This document shows, in pieces, positions 9,841 to 17,639 of a stretch of 44,442 nt of DNA. Numbering within the stretch: position 1 is the stretch's first letter; every line of letters starts with the position of its first letter. The notes beneath the pieces were generated by a model. That model saw only the letters and a program-made list of their open reading frames with translations. It searched no databases and was not told the DNA's origin. A program made the position numbers and the translations under genes. Source of the stretch: Porticoccus sp. (GTDB lineage Bacteria; Pseudomonadota; Gammaproteobacteria; Pseudomonadales; Porticoccaceae); assembly GCA_018066715.1 (NCBI GenBank), contig JAGPWA010000026.1:1-44442 (forward strand), given 5' to 3'.

Positions 9841-11829
9841 TTAACCATCCGCTGCCAGACTCCCTTCTGCACGAGAAGAGACAACTTGTCGCCGATACCG
9901 TTTATCCAATACAGCAATCAAACCACCCATGGCAACCAACAGCGCACCGAGCCAAATCCAGCGTACAAATGGTTTTACATAGACCCGTATGGCCCAAGCA
10001 TCACCCTTGAGAGGTTCACCCAGTGCGACATACAGATCACGAAATAAACCATTGTCGATATCCGCTTCTGTCATGGTCTGGCCACTGGCCATATAACGAC
10101 GTTTTTCTGGCTTCAGTTCTGCCACGGAGTCACTATCCTTCGTCACCAGAATGAGCGCCTGCTCCGCTAGGTAGTTAGGGCCTTGCACCTGACGCATTCC
10201 CACAAACTCAAATTGATAACCAGCAACCAAAGCCTGTTCACCTGGTTCCATCCGAATATCTCGCTGAATACTGTAAATACTGGTTAACCCTGCACCGACG
10301 ATACAGACCGCTATCCCCATATGAGCCAAAATCATCCCGTAATAGCTACTTTTAAGACGTTGCAAACCACGCCAAAGAGAAGAAGAGTGCCGACTCTTTT
10401 GCCAGAGGTCAGTGAGAGTAACGGCAAAGACCCAAACAGCGACCGCGACTGTTACTCCAGCCATGACCTGATAACCGTCAACCTGATAAACCCGACCAAA
10501 CCACAAAGGCGACACTCCCCCTGCCAACAATGCGAGTATCAATGGGATGCTGAGGTTCTGTTTGAGATTGGCCATCGTATTACGCTTCCAACGCAACACC
10601 GAGCCCACAACCATCAGTACCGCTAGCAGAAGCATTAACGGTACAAAAAACAAATTGAAGTAAGGCGGGCCCACTGAGATTTTCCCCCAATCCATGACAT
10701 CGGCAATCAATGGATACAGTGTTCCCAGTAAAATGATAACCATCACACTGATCAGCAGGATATTATTAATCAGCAGGAACATTTCCCGCGACAACCCCAC
10801 AAAACGGGTGACACTTTTTACGGCAGGTCCTCGCAGAGCGTACAGCAATAATGACCCCCCGATCACAACGGCGAGAAAGGTGAGGATAAATACACCACGA
10901 GTAGGGTCTGCGGCAAAGGCATGTACTGACGTCAATACGCCAGAGCGAACTAAGAAAGTACCCAACAAACTTAGCGAAAAAGCAATAATGGCTAGAAGTA
11001 ATGTCCAGCTGCGAAACACACCCCTCTTTTCAGTGGCGGCCAAGGTATGAACCAGCGCCGTACCCACCAACCAAGGCATAAAGGAGGCATTTTCTACTGG
11101 ATCCCAGAACCACCAACCGCCCCAGCCTAATTCGTAGTATGCCCACCAACTTCCAAGTGCTATTCCCAGTGTGAGAAACACCCAAGCCACGTTTGTCCAG
11201 GGCCTCGTCCATCGCGCCCAGGCAGCATCCATCCGCCCCTCAATGAGGGCCGCAATGGCAAAAGAAAACGCCACAGAAAAGCCCACATAGCCCATGTAGA
11301 GCATTGGCGGGTGAAAAATCAATCCGATATCCTGAAGCAGTGGGTTCAGGTCCGCTCCTTCCATGGGATAAAATGGCAAGGTGCGGTCAAACGGGTTCGA
11401 TGTAAATAACAAAAATAGGTAGAAACCGACACTGATCACCCCCATCACACCCAGTACTCTTGCAACCAACTGCTCAGGCAGTGTGCGACTGAATAGAGCA
11501 ACGGCTAGGCTCCACAGCGCTAAAATGAGCACCCACAGTAACAACGACCCTTCATGGGCACCCCAAACAGCACTGACCTTGTAATGATCGGGTAACAATG
11601 TATTGGAGTTTGCCGCCACATAACGCACAGAAAAATCATCACCGATAAACAATGCTACCAAACAGCCGAAACTGAACATCACCATCAGGGTCTGCCCCAC
11701 GACTAAGGGCCTGGATGTGCTCATCCACAAACGGTTACCCACCGCCGCGCCCGCTTGGGGAATCACCGATTGAAGTAGCGCCAATATCAGCGCCAATATC
11801 AGCGAGAACTGCCCATATTCTGCAATCAT
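9841..11829 (-). CDS. ccmF: Heme lyase subunit CcmF
   Basis: Polytopic inner-membrane protein that transfers heme from holo-CcmE to apocytochrome c. The 662-aa length fits CcmF. The sequence holds many membrane helices, the heme-handling WWD motif (GWGGWWFWDPVENASFMPWL), a conserved histidine in HTLAATEKRG, and a large periplasmic domain near the C terminus before the last helix (WIWLGALLVAMGGLIAVLDK). The N terminus MIAEYGQFSLILALILALLQ carries a perfect 12-bp in-frame duplication (the LILA unit). It lies between ccmE and ccmG on the same strand. Confidence 0.97.
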   Translation of the reverse strand: MIAEYGQFSLILALILALLQSVIPQAGAAVGNRLWMSTSRPLVVGQTLMVMFSFGCLVALFIGDDFSVRYVAANSNTLLPDHYKVSAVWGAHEGSLLLWVLILALWSLAVALFSRTLPEQLVARVLGVMGVISVGFYLFLLFTSNPFDRTLPFYPMEGADLNPLLQDIGLIFHPPMLYMGYVGFSVAFSFAIAALIEGRMDAAWARWTRPWTNVAWVFLTLGIALGSWWAYYELGWGGWWFWDPVENASFMPWLVGTALVHTLAATEKRGVFRSWTLLLAIIAFSLSLLGTFLVRSGVLTSVHAFAADPTRGVFILTFLAVVIGGSLLLYALRGPAVKSVTRFVGLSREMFLLINNILLISVMVIILLGTLYPLIADVMDWGKISVGPPYFNLFFVPLMLLLAVLMVVGSVLRWKRNTMANLKQNLSIPLILALLAGGVSPLWFGRVYQVDGYQVMAGVTVAVAVWVFAVTLTDLWQKSRHSSSLWRGLQRLKSSYYGMILAHMGIAVCIVGAGLTSIYSIQRDIRMEPGEQALVAGYQFEFVGMRQVQGPNYLAEQALILVTKDSDSVAELKPEKRRYMASGQTMTEADIDNGLFRDLYVALGEPLKGDAWAIRVYVKPFVRWIWLGALLVAMGGLIAVLDKRYRRQVVSSRAEGSLAADG
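11777..11800 (-). repeat. 12-bp perfect tandem duplication in the ccmF start region
   Basis: Two identical copies of agcgccaatatc lie side by side, followed by four bases of a third copy. Within ccmF they add one LILA unit to the first membrane helix without changing frame. The repeat is seen directly in the sequence. Confidence 0.85.
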
Positions 11830-11880
11830 TTCTCGTTTATCCCATTCAAAATAATCATTGGGTTAACTGCCTTGATGGGA

Positions 11881-12372
11881 TCAGTAGTCATCAGCAGGAG
11901 TAGTGCTGTCAGTAGGTACACTGTTGTCAGCAGCATCAGCAGCTCGCTGGTGCGCGGCTTCCATGGCATCAGCCACCTCTGGCGGCGTGTAATTCTCATC
12001 ATGCTTCGCTAGCACCTCGGAAGCCATAAAAACGCCATTATTATCAAGCTCTCCCGTCGCCACGGCGGCTTCGCCCTCGGCAAATAAGTCGGGGAGAATA
12101 CCGGTGTAATGAACCTCCACATCGGCCTCACCGTCTGTAATCTGAAAGCGAGCAAACAGCGAATCATCAGCACGCTCCAAGCTACCATCAACAACCATGC
12201 CACCAGCACGAATATGAACACCCTCAGGAGCTTTTCCCGAAACAATATCAGAAGGGGCATAAAACAGATTAATATTTTCTCGCAAAGCATAACTTAAGAG
12301 CCCAACAGCTACTGAGGCCACAACAACAATAAAAATTACCATAAATAAACGCTGGCGACGGATTGGGTGCAT
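11881..12372 (-). CDS. ccmE: Heme chaperone CcmE
   Basis: Periplasmic OB-fold heme chaperone that receives heme from CcmC and passes it to CcmF. The 163-aa protein has an N-terminal membrane anchor (RLFMVIFIVVVASVAVGLLSYAL), the LFYAPSDI motif, the beta-barrel (VHIRAGGMVVDGSL ... ADVEVHYTGILPDLFAEGEA), and the covalent heme site LAKHDENYTPPEV with its histidine and nearby tyrosine. The C-terminal tail is acidic and low in complexity (AADAADNSVPTDSTTPADDY). It lies between ccmD and ccmF. Confidence 0.97.
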   Translation of the reverse strand: MHPIRRQRLFMVIFIVVVASVAVGLLSYALRENINLFYAPSDIVSGKAPEGVHIRAGGMVVDGSLERADDSLFARFQITDGEADVEVHYTGILPDLFAEGEAAVATGELDNNGVFMASEVLAKHDENYTPPEVADAMEAAHQRAADAADNSVPTDSTTPADDY

Positions 12373-12425
12373 AACTGTCTCTTTTTTTCATTTTACACTC
12401 CGAGGGGGTCTCCCAAGGGCGTCTA

Positions 12426-12638
12426 TTAAGGGGCGGTTTGAGCAGTATCAGAGTTTTTCTGACGAGCTGCTTCTCGACGTTGCTGCCTGATAACTTCCTG
12501 CACAAGCTTTCGTCTACGGAGTAATGGACTCACCACTAACCCTATCAGTACCAACAGAGAAATCAGGTAGGCTGCCCAGACATAAGTACCGTGGCCGCCC
12601 ATCTGAATAAAGTCACTCAGGCTTTCAAACTGGAACAT
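12426..12638 (-). CDS. ccmD: Heme exporter protein CcmD
   Basis: Small single-span membrane protein of the CcmABCD complex, needed to release holo-CcmE. The 70-aa sequence carries the typical FIQMGGHGTYVWAAYLIS start of the helix, continues with LLVLIGLVVSPLLRRRK, and ends in a basic cytoplasmic tail. Its ATG overlaps the ccmC stop by one base (TAATG), which points to translational coupling. Confidence 0.95.
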   Translation of the reverse strand: MFQFESLSDFIQMGGHGTYVWAAYLISLLVLIGLVVSPLLRRRKLVQEVIRQQRREAARQKNSDTAQTAP

Positions 12639-13405
12639 TAATTCTGTCCCTCCCTGATTTCAGATACAGGCGTCTCGAGCACCATGTCTTGTACCCAGCG
12701 AGTCCGACGCTCTCTATAGAGAATTTCTACCCGTGTATTGAGGATCAATGCCACGGCGTAAAAACAATAGAACCCCAAGATCATCACCAATAAAGGATGA
12801 AACATATCGGGGTGCATGGAGGGGGCTTCAGTCAATCTAATGGTGGCAGGCTGGTGCAACGTATACCACCAGTCCACTGACTTGTAGATAATGGGAATGT
12901 TCACCATACCAACTAATGAAAGCACAGCGCTGGCCTTGCTGGCCGCATCCTGGCTGGTATAGGAGTATTGCAAGGCAATCACCCCCAGATACAAAAAGAA
13001 CAGTACCAGCATGGAGGTTATTCGGGCATCCCACACCCAGTAGGTTCCCCAGGTGGGCTTACCCCAAATGGCACCCGTCACCAATGCGACGAAAGTTAGT
13101 ACTGCACCAATGGGTGCTGCTGACTTCATCACCATATCGGCCAGCTTCATTTTCCAAATCAGACCAACAGCACCCGAAATGGCCATCACATAGTAGCCCG
13201 CCAGGGCGAGAAAGGACGCCGGGACATGGATATAAATAATCCTAAAACTGTTGCCCTGCTTGGCGTCTTGCGGAGCAAAACCCAACCCCCATACCACACC
13301 GAGGCTTAACAGTATCGCAGCCAATACAGACAACCATGGTAGCCATTTACCACTGGTATTATAAAACCAGCGCGGCGACCCCAACCGATGAAACCATTGC
13401 CACAT
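12638..13405 (-). CDS. ccmC: Heme exporter protein CcmC
   Basis: Polytopic membrane protein that presents heme to CcmE. The 255-aa protein has six predicted membrane segments. It shows the IYIHVPASFLALAGYY region with a heme-ligand histidine and the tryptophan-rich WWD motif (WGKPTWGTYWVWDARITSML). The second conserved histidine lies in the periplasmic loop before the last helix (EAPSMHPDMFHPLLVMILGF). Length and motifs are normal. It follows ccmB with a 40-bp gap and overlaps ccmD by one base. Confidence 0.97.
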   Translation of the reverse strand: MWQWFHRLGSPRWFYNTSGKWLPWLSVLAAILLSLGVVWGLGFAPQDAKQGNSFRIIYIHVPASFLALAGYYVMAISGAVGLIWKMKLADMVMKSAAPIGAVLTFVALVTGAIWGKPTWGTYWVWDARITSMLVLFFLYLGVIALQYSYTSQDAASKASAVLSLVGMVNIPIIYKSVDWWYTLHQPATIRLTEAPSMHPDMFHPLLVMILGFYCFYAVALILNTRVEILYRERRTRWVQDMVLETPVSEIREGQN

Positions 13406-13445
13406 CTCTGTCTTAACCCTCGCTATTCAATAACATCGCAAACCA

Positions 13446-14117
13446 TTAACCATGCATGCTCACCCGCAGGGCACCCGCAGTAGCGAATGGGGAAATTAAT
13501 AGTGAAAAGGCCAGCAATGCGCCCATCACCGCCAACGGCCCATCAACAGGAAACCCATCAACTGCTCGCTGAACCGTACTGGCGCCAAAAATCAGTACTG
13601 GCATGTAGAGTGGCATCACAATCAGTGACAACAATAGCCCACCCTTCCTTAACGCAACGGTCAAACCTGCACCAATGGCACCAATCAAGCTCAGTACCGC
13701 TGTGCCCATCAACAGACTCAACACCAGAGGCAAATAACCCGCCGTTGGCAGGGACAACATCATACCTAAAACAGGCGCCAAAAGAGTTAAGGGAAGACCG
13801 GTAATTAGCCAATGTGCCAGCACTTTCGCTAACACCATCAGGTAAAGGGGTTGCGGTGTAATCAACAGCTGTTCCAATGTGCCATCACGGTAGTCACTTT
13901 GAAACAAACCCTCTACTGAAAGCAGTGAGGCCAAGAGTGCCATGACCCACAAAATACCCGGAGCAATCTCTGCCAACCGGCTGGCTTCTGGTGTTAAACC
14001 CAACGGTATCAATGTCACCACGATAAAGAAGAAAATCACCGGATTGGCAATCTCGCCCCTATGACGAAACGCCAACAGTAGATCCCGCTGGAGAATAGCT
14101 GAAAAACCACCACCCAT
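13446..14117 (-). CDS. ccmB: Heme exporter permease CcmB
   Basis: Membrane subunit of the CcmAB ABC unit, which powers release of heme-loaded CcmE from CcmC. The 223-aa protein has about six hydrophobic helices and the family start FSAILQRDLLLAFRHRGEIANPVIFFFIV. Further conserved segments are LEQLLITPQPLYLMVLAKVLAHW and the end of the last helix LLISPFATAGALRVSM. It lies two bases downstream of ccmA. Confidence 0.96.
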   Translation of the reverse strand: MGGGFSAILQRDLLLAFRHRGEIANPVIFFFIVVTLIPLGLTPEASRLAEIAPGILWVMALLASLLSVEGLFQSDYRDGTLEQLLITPQPLYLMVLAKVLAHWLITGLPLTLLAPVLGMMLSLPTAGYLPLVLSLLMGTAVLSLIGAIGAGLTVALRKGGLLLSLIVMPLYMPVLIFGASTVQRAVDGFPVDGPLAVMGALLAFSLLISPFATAGALRVSMHG

Positions 14118-14119
14118 AA

Positions 14120-14761
14120 TCAGCTCACCTCCGCCAACAAGGGCAGGGATAGTCGGCGAATACCGTCAATCCCTAAATCCTGATGAGTAGACAGTATGAC
14201 CACACCGCCCTTCTTCACATGATCCTTCAATAATACTTCGAGCTGGGCGACACCCTGCTTATCAATGGCGGTAAAAGGTTCGTCCAACACCCATAAAGGC
14301 GCCTCGGTAATGAGCAACCGGGCCAATGCAGCACGACGTTGCTGGCCGGCAGACAATGTAAAACAGGGTACATCTTCATAGCCACGCAGCCCCATACTGG
14401 CCAACACCTCTTCATTACTTAACAGGCTATTATTGGCATTGAGGCGACGCCACCACTGCAAGTTTTCTTCAGGTGAAAGAGATTGTTTAAGCCCGGGCAA
14501 GTGCCCTAAAAACAGTAAGTTCTGGAGATAATCTTGGCGATGCTGAGAGATATCCTTACCACGCCAAAACAATGTCCCAGAAGTGGGGTTTAATGCCGTT
14601 GAAATAATGCGTAATAAGGTGGTTTTACCACAACCATTAGGCCCTTCCACCTGGAGAATATCACCCGGTTCAAGTGCCACGCTGATCCCAGAAAACAACA
14701 GCCTATCGTCCCGCTCAAAGGCGAGAGACTTTAATGAAAAAATGGCTGCTTGTGACGACAA
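14120..14761 (-). CDS. ccmA: Cytochrome c biogenesis ATP-binding protein CcmA
   Basis: ABC ATPase partner of CcmB. Motifs in order are Walker A EGPNGCGKTTLLRI, Q-loop region NLLFLGHLPGLK, signature CFTLSAGQQRRAALARLL, Walker B LWVLDEPFTAID and the H-loop VILSTHQDL. At 213 aa it is standard. The start looks like a TTG codon: upstream the frame meets TAA after ten sense codons, with no ATG or GTG between. The region just before the start forms a hairpin (CGGCCT / AGGCCG) that covers the only AGG-rich ribosome-binding candidate. It is the first gene of the ccm operon. Confidence 0.95.
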   Translation of the reverse strand: MSSQAAIFSLKSLAFERDDRLLFSGISVALEPGDILQVEGPNGCGKTTLLRIISTALNPTSGTLFWRGKDISQHRQDYLQNLLFLGHLPGLKQSLSPEENLQWWRRLNANNSLLSNEEVLASMGLRGYEDVPCFTLSAGQQRRAALARLLITEAPLWVLDEPFTAIDKQGVAQLEVLLKDHVKKGGVVILSTHQDLGIDGIRRLSLPLLAEVS

Positions 14762-14770
14762 TGGATAATC

Positions 14771-14789
14771 CGGCCTGTAACAAAGGCCG
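14771..14789 (-). promoter_or_regulatory. Hairpin covering the ccmA ribosome-binding region
   Basis: Six-base arms CGGCCT and AGGCCG flank a 7-nt loop, about 9 nt upstream of the ccmA TTG start. The right arm plus the following GGA is the only purine-rich segment that could serve as Shine-Dalgarno. Structure formation could therefore limit initiation on the first ccm gene. No T-run follows, so it is not an intrinsic terminator. Confidence 0.35.
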
Positions 14790-14873
14790 TATTATGCCAA
14801 AAACTTAAGGGAATAAGAGAAAAGATAACGGGATTAGCATCAAACAAAATGCAAATAGCTTGGGTAGTCGACG

Positions 14874-15053
14874 TCAATCCAGATCGAAATCATAATCCTG
14901 GATGCTTTTTTGCAAACGCCTCTCTTCGAGCTGGTCTTCCAACCGGCGTCGTACGTCAGAGTAAACTATGCTCTCAACCTCTTTAAGATTCGGCTCTTGA
15001 GCCTCATCTTCAAGATCAAAGTCTTCATTTTCTAGTGCTTTTTTTCCACTCAT
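14874..15053 (-). CDS. PA3496-like small acidic protein
   Basis: A small, highly charged protein of 59 aa when started at the ATG MSGKKALENEDFDLEDE. The ORF track starts nine codons earlier, but this ATG has a strong GGAGGAG seven bases upstream. The C-terminal half contains SDVRRRLEDQLEERRLQKSIQDYDFD, which resembles the RR-x-ED-LEERRL motif of the Pseudomonas PA3496 family (putative envelope integrity). No signal peptide or membrane segment is visible. It precedes ccmA by 112 bp on the same strand and has its own promoter candidate. The family assignment is from memory of the motif and the function is not established. Confidence 0.7.
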   Translation of the reverse strand: MSGKKALENEDFDLEDEAQEPNLKEVESIVYSDVRRRLEDQLEERRLQKSIQDYDFDLD

Positions 15054-15084
15054 ACCGAAACTCCTCCATCTCGATACCAACTAC

Positions 15085-15099
15085 GTCAGCGACGCTGAC
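15085..15099. promoter_or_regulatory. Palindrome GTCAGCGACGCTGAC, possible operator
   Basis: Seven-base perfect arms GTCAGCG and CGCTGAC surround a single central base. With one central base it cannot form a normal RNA hairpin of full length, so a DNA site for a dimeric regulator is more natural. It sits just downstream of the expected transcription start of the PA3496-like gene, where a repressor would block it. The binding protein is unknown. Confidence 0.4.
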
Positions 15100-15121
15100 A
15101 ACCACACAACTTGTTTCGCGA

Positions 15122-15150
15122 AAAATAGGCTTAAAATGAGGAGCCGTCAA
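15122..15150 (-). promoter_or_regulatory. Sigma-70-type promoter candidate for the PA3496-like gene
   Basis: On the minus strand TTGACG (-35, five of six matches) is followed after 17 bp by TATTTT (-10, four of six). The spacing is optimal, and the 69-bp distance to the ATG is reasonable. It could also drive the ccm operon by read-through. Confidence 0.5.
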
Positions 15151-15310
15151 GAAATATAAACTCTATTATTTCATATAGTTAAACTTTGATCCTAGGTTAC
15201 ACCACAATAACCGAACCCCCATCCTCATAGACAACGTAGACAAGAAGCCAAATCTGGTCTATCAATACCAACCCAACCCGTTAAAACCTCTCAAAATAAT
15301 GACTCATAAA

Positions 15311-15337
15311 AGCCATAATAACAGCCATATTATGGCT
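15311..15337 (+). terminator. Leader hairpin with CTTTTCT tail (terminator or attenuator-like)
   Basis: Arms AGCCATAAT and ATTATGGCT pair perfectly over nine bases with a 9-nt loop, followed by CTTTTCT on the plus strand. The loop contains a second AGCCAT that can pair instead with the same ATGGCT, giving a shorter competing hairpin. On the minus strand the element is also followed by TTTTATG. It lies about 75 bp upstream of the sensory operon, so it may insulate that operon, attenuate it, or act as a DNA dyad. Confidence 0.45.
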
Positions 15338-15411
15338 CTTTTCTAAGCCAGCCTAGAGAACAACATAACCTATGATGCGATTTGAATACCATTGAACCCG
15401 AAAGAGAAACT

Positions 15412-16686
15412 ATGGAAAACCTATATAGGAGCTTCGCGAAAATAGCGGTACTCGCCTATCTAAGCATATTACCTATGCAGGCAATGACGATGGACCTCAA
15501 TGAAATCATTCCTAGCCTATACGGTGGCGATGGCGTCACCTTGTGGGATACCCATAGCACGGCATTTACACAGGCGAGTCTGGAAGACTTACAGGGGCTA
15601 TCTGAGACACTGTCCGACTTTTCTCAACCATCGCTCTCATCAATCGTCGGCCTGACCTTTGAGTTCGACCCCATCCTGGATGAGTTTGTCCCAACAACTA
15701 CTACACAGAGCTTGGGCTCCTCTCTGACAGAGCGCCCCCAAACCGTAGGTAAAGGCGTGTTTACTTTTAGTATTGCCTATGGCCATACCAAATTTTCCGA
15801 GCTCGACGGCCACAGTTTAGACAGCCTTACCCTTGACTTAGGGCATTCAGATCCGCCGCCTGGCGCACTTACCTGCTTGGCCCCTGGGTTTCCAAATCCA
15901 CCACCAGATAATTGCTACAGCTTTTTAGATGATGTGGCACGCTTAACCTTGAAGCTAGACATTACACAACAGTTTATTAACCTGTCGACGAGTTATGGTT
16001 TGACTGAAAATGTTGATATCGGGTTTCACATCCCAATAATACACACTAAAGTTAGCGCCTCTTCTGTAGCGTCCATCGTTAACGATCCCTCTATTATCTA
16101 TTCGCCCCTTGGTGGTAACGGTTCTTTGCATGGTTTCGACCCCATCAATGGAGACGACCCTGTCTCTTCTGCTTCGGGGAGTCATACTGGTATGGGTGAT
16201 TTTTTTATCCATGCAAAACATCATTTCTACGACAGCGATAAGCTGAACTTGGGATCACTTTTTCAAGTTCGATTACCCACAGGTGATGAAGATAACTTGC
16301 AAGGTATTGAAGACGTGGGTGGTAAAGCGATGTTGCTTGCTGATGCGACATTTCCTCTTAATAACGGCAGTCTCACGCCTTACCTAAATGCTGGCATTGC
16401 GGTGAATACCAGTAATTCAGGACAAGATAAATTGATGTATAATGTAGGGCTGGAGTACGACGTAATTTTTGGCGAACATCACACCTCTGCATCTATCGAT
16501 TTCATGGGCAGGAATACCATCACAAACAAGAGCGACAGTGGCGAAGATATATATGATCTTGGCCTGGGCATAAAGTATGCGCTAACCAAACGTGGTTCTG
16601 TTTATGCCAATATCATCTTGCCCATTAATGATTCCGGGCTACGTCCAGATGTGACGTATATTTTTGGTTTTACTTGGACCAAATAA
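15412..16686 (+). CDS. Outer-membrane beta-barrel protein, Phenol_MetA_deg/COG4313-like
   Basis: The 424-aa protein starts at ATG MENLYRSFAKIAVLAYLSIL. The track begins ten codons earlier at a TTG, but AAAGAGAAACT favours the ATG. A signal peptide ending around PMQAMT is followed by a segment of low similarity to anything I recognise. From about residue 110 alternating amphipathic beta-strands appear (FTFSIAYGHTKFSEL, FINLSTSYGLTENVDIGFHIPII, GMGDFFIHAKHHFYDSDKLNLG). These, with FQVRLPTGDEDN, match the style of the Phenol_MetA_deg 'transporter' family. That family is thought to form outer-membrane channels, sometimes near aromatic degradation genes. The protein ends IFGFTWTK, without the classical C-terminal Phe. 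It is the first gene of a tight three-gene operon. Substrate unknown. Confidence 0.7.
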   Translation: MENLYRSFAKIAVLAYLSILPMQAMTMDLNEIIPSLYGGDGVTLWDTHSTAFTQASLEDLQGLSETLSDFSQPSLSSIVGLTFEFDPILDEFVPTTTTQSLGSSLTERPQTVGKGVFTFSIAYGHTKFSELDGHSLDSLTLDLGHSDPPPGALTCLAPGFPNPPPDNCYSFLDDVARLTLKLDITQQFINLSTSYGLTENVDIGFHIPIIHTKVSASSVASIVNDPSIIYSPLGGNGSLHGFDPINGDDPVSSASGSHTGMGDFFIHAKHHFYDSDKLNLGSLFQVRLPTGDEDNLQGIEDVGGKAMLLADATFPLNNGSLTPYLNAGIAVNTSNSGQDKLMYNVGLEYDVIFGEHHTSASIDFMGRNTITNKSDSGEDIYDLGLGIKYALTKRGSVYANIILPINDSGLRPDVTYIFGFTWTK

Positions 16687-16690
16687 ATTC

Positions 16691-17635
16691 ATGAATCAGT
16701 TTGCCACCTTACTTTGCATAGCTATGCTCACCCTGGCTACCATAGGCTCCTCGCCAGTCCAGGCAGAGGTGAATACGCACACCTTATATATTATAAAAAC
16801 CAAATCACTGCCCGCAATCAATCAAGTCATCTCGTCAATCAAGAACGTTAATTCGCATAACATTATTATTAAAGAGTTTGATCTTGATGGGAAAAAAGAA
16901 CGTAGCAACACCATCGTTGAATCCATTCAATCGCAAATAACTGACCCTGCTAATGCGACAGTCATGACCCTGGGAACACCAGCAACACAACTTGCTATAG
17001 ATCAACTGAACAGCATTAATATCATCTACACGATGACCGACAGCGTAAAGCTAAGCCTGTCCTCCCATAAAAACATCTACGAGGTATCAGACAAACCTGA
17101 TATTGCTCAGCAATTGCATATTCTGGAGAAATTTCTACCCGGAGTAAAAAAAGTTGGCCTCATTGCTGAAAAAAAATATATGAGCAACATGAAAGTTGAA
17201 ATAAACGAGGCCAAAAACGCATCAAACCTTCATGTTCTACTCAAGACCATAACAACACCCAAAGAAGTGCCCTCGGTGTTTAGGGAACTTCTTCCAGAAG
17301 TAGATGCCTTTATTTTTATTCAGGACCCCATCGTCATTAATAGTATGTCCTACAAATACCTGGTTACCACAGCACTTGAAAACAATAAACCGACTTTAGT
17401 TTATTCAAATTATCTAGTGAAAGCTGGATTCTTGGGTGCCTACCTCCCAACACCGGAATACATTGCCAAACAAACAATAACGTTAGTTGGTGAGTTTCTT
17501 CATAAAAAACCGATGGCAGCGGAACAAGTACATGATGAACAGCAGCTAACACTACACATCAATAAAAAAACGCTCCAAATACTCAACATCCAGATACCAG
17601 AAGCCCTATCAAACATAACGACACTGGATAATTAG
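16691..17635 (+). CDS. Periplasmic substrate-binding protein, ABC_sub_bind (COG2984) family
   Basis: A 314-aa exported protein, started at [23 protein letters not shown], four bases after the previous stop; the track start at 16664 is a TTG inside the upstream gene. The signal peptide ends near SPVQA. The mature part shows the two-lobe pattern of ABC_sub_bind proteins: [18 protein letters not shown], then [45 protein letters not shown] and [25 protein letters not shown]. Known relatives bind small ligands such as aromatic amino acids. No ABC permease or ATPase gene is adjacent. Instead a hybrid kinase starts four bases downstream, so a ligand-sensing role feeding the kinase is inferred. The gene is visibly rich in A/T and Lys/Asn/Ile codons compared with the ccm genes. 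Confidence 0.8.
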   Translation: MNQFATLLCIAMLTLATIGSSPVQAEVNTHTLYIIKTKSLPAINQVISSIKNVNSHNIIIKEFDLDGKKERSNTIVESIQSQITDPANATVMTLGTPATQLAIDQLNSINIIYTMTDSVKLSLSSHKNIYEVSDKPDIAQQLHILEKFLPGVKKVGLIAEKKYMSNMKVEINEAKNASNLHVLLKTITTPKEVPSVFRELLPEVDAFIFIQDPIVINSMSYKYLVTTALENNKPTLVYSNYLVKAGFLGAYLPTPEYIAKQTITLVGEFLHKKPMAAEQVHDEQQLTLHINKKTLQILNIQIPEALSNITTLDN

Positions 17636-17639
17636 ACCA

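Larger units (their letters stand above)
15054..15411. other. 358-bp divergent intergenic region
   Basis: This gap separates the minus-strand PA3496-like/ccm genes from the plus-strand sensory operon. It contains a promoter candidate facing left (15122-15150), a near-perfect 15-bp dyad between that promoter and the PA3496-like start (15085-15099), and a 9-bp-stem hairpin upstream of the plus-strand operon (15311-15337). I found no credible protein-coding frame and no clear -35/-10 pair for the plus-strand operon. Confidence 0.6.
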
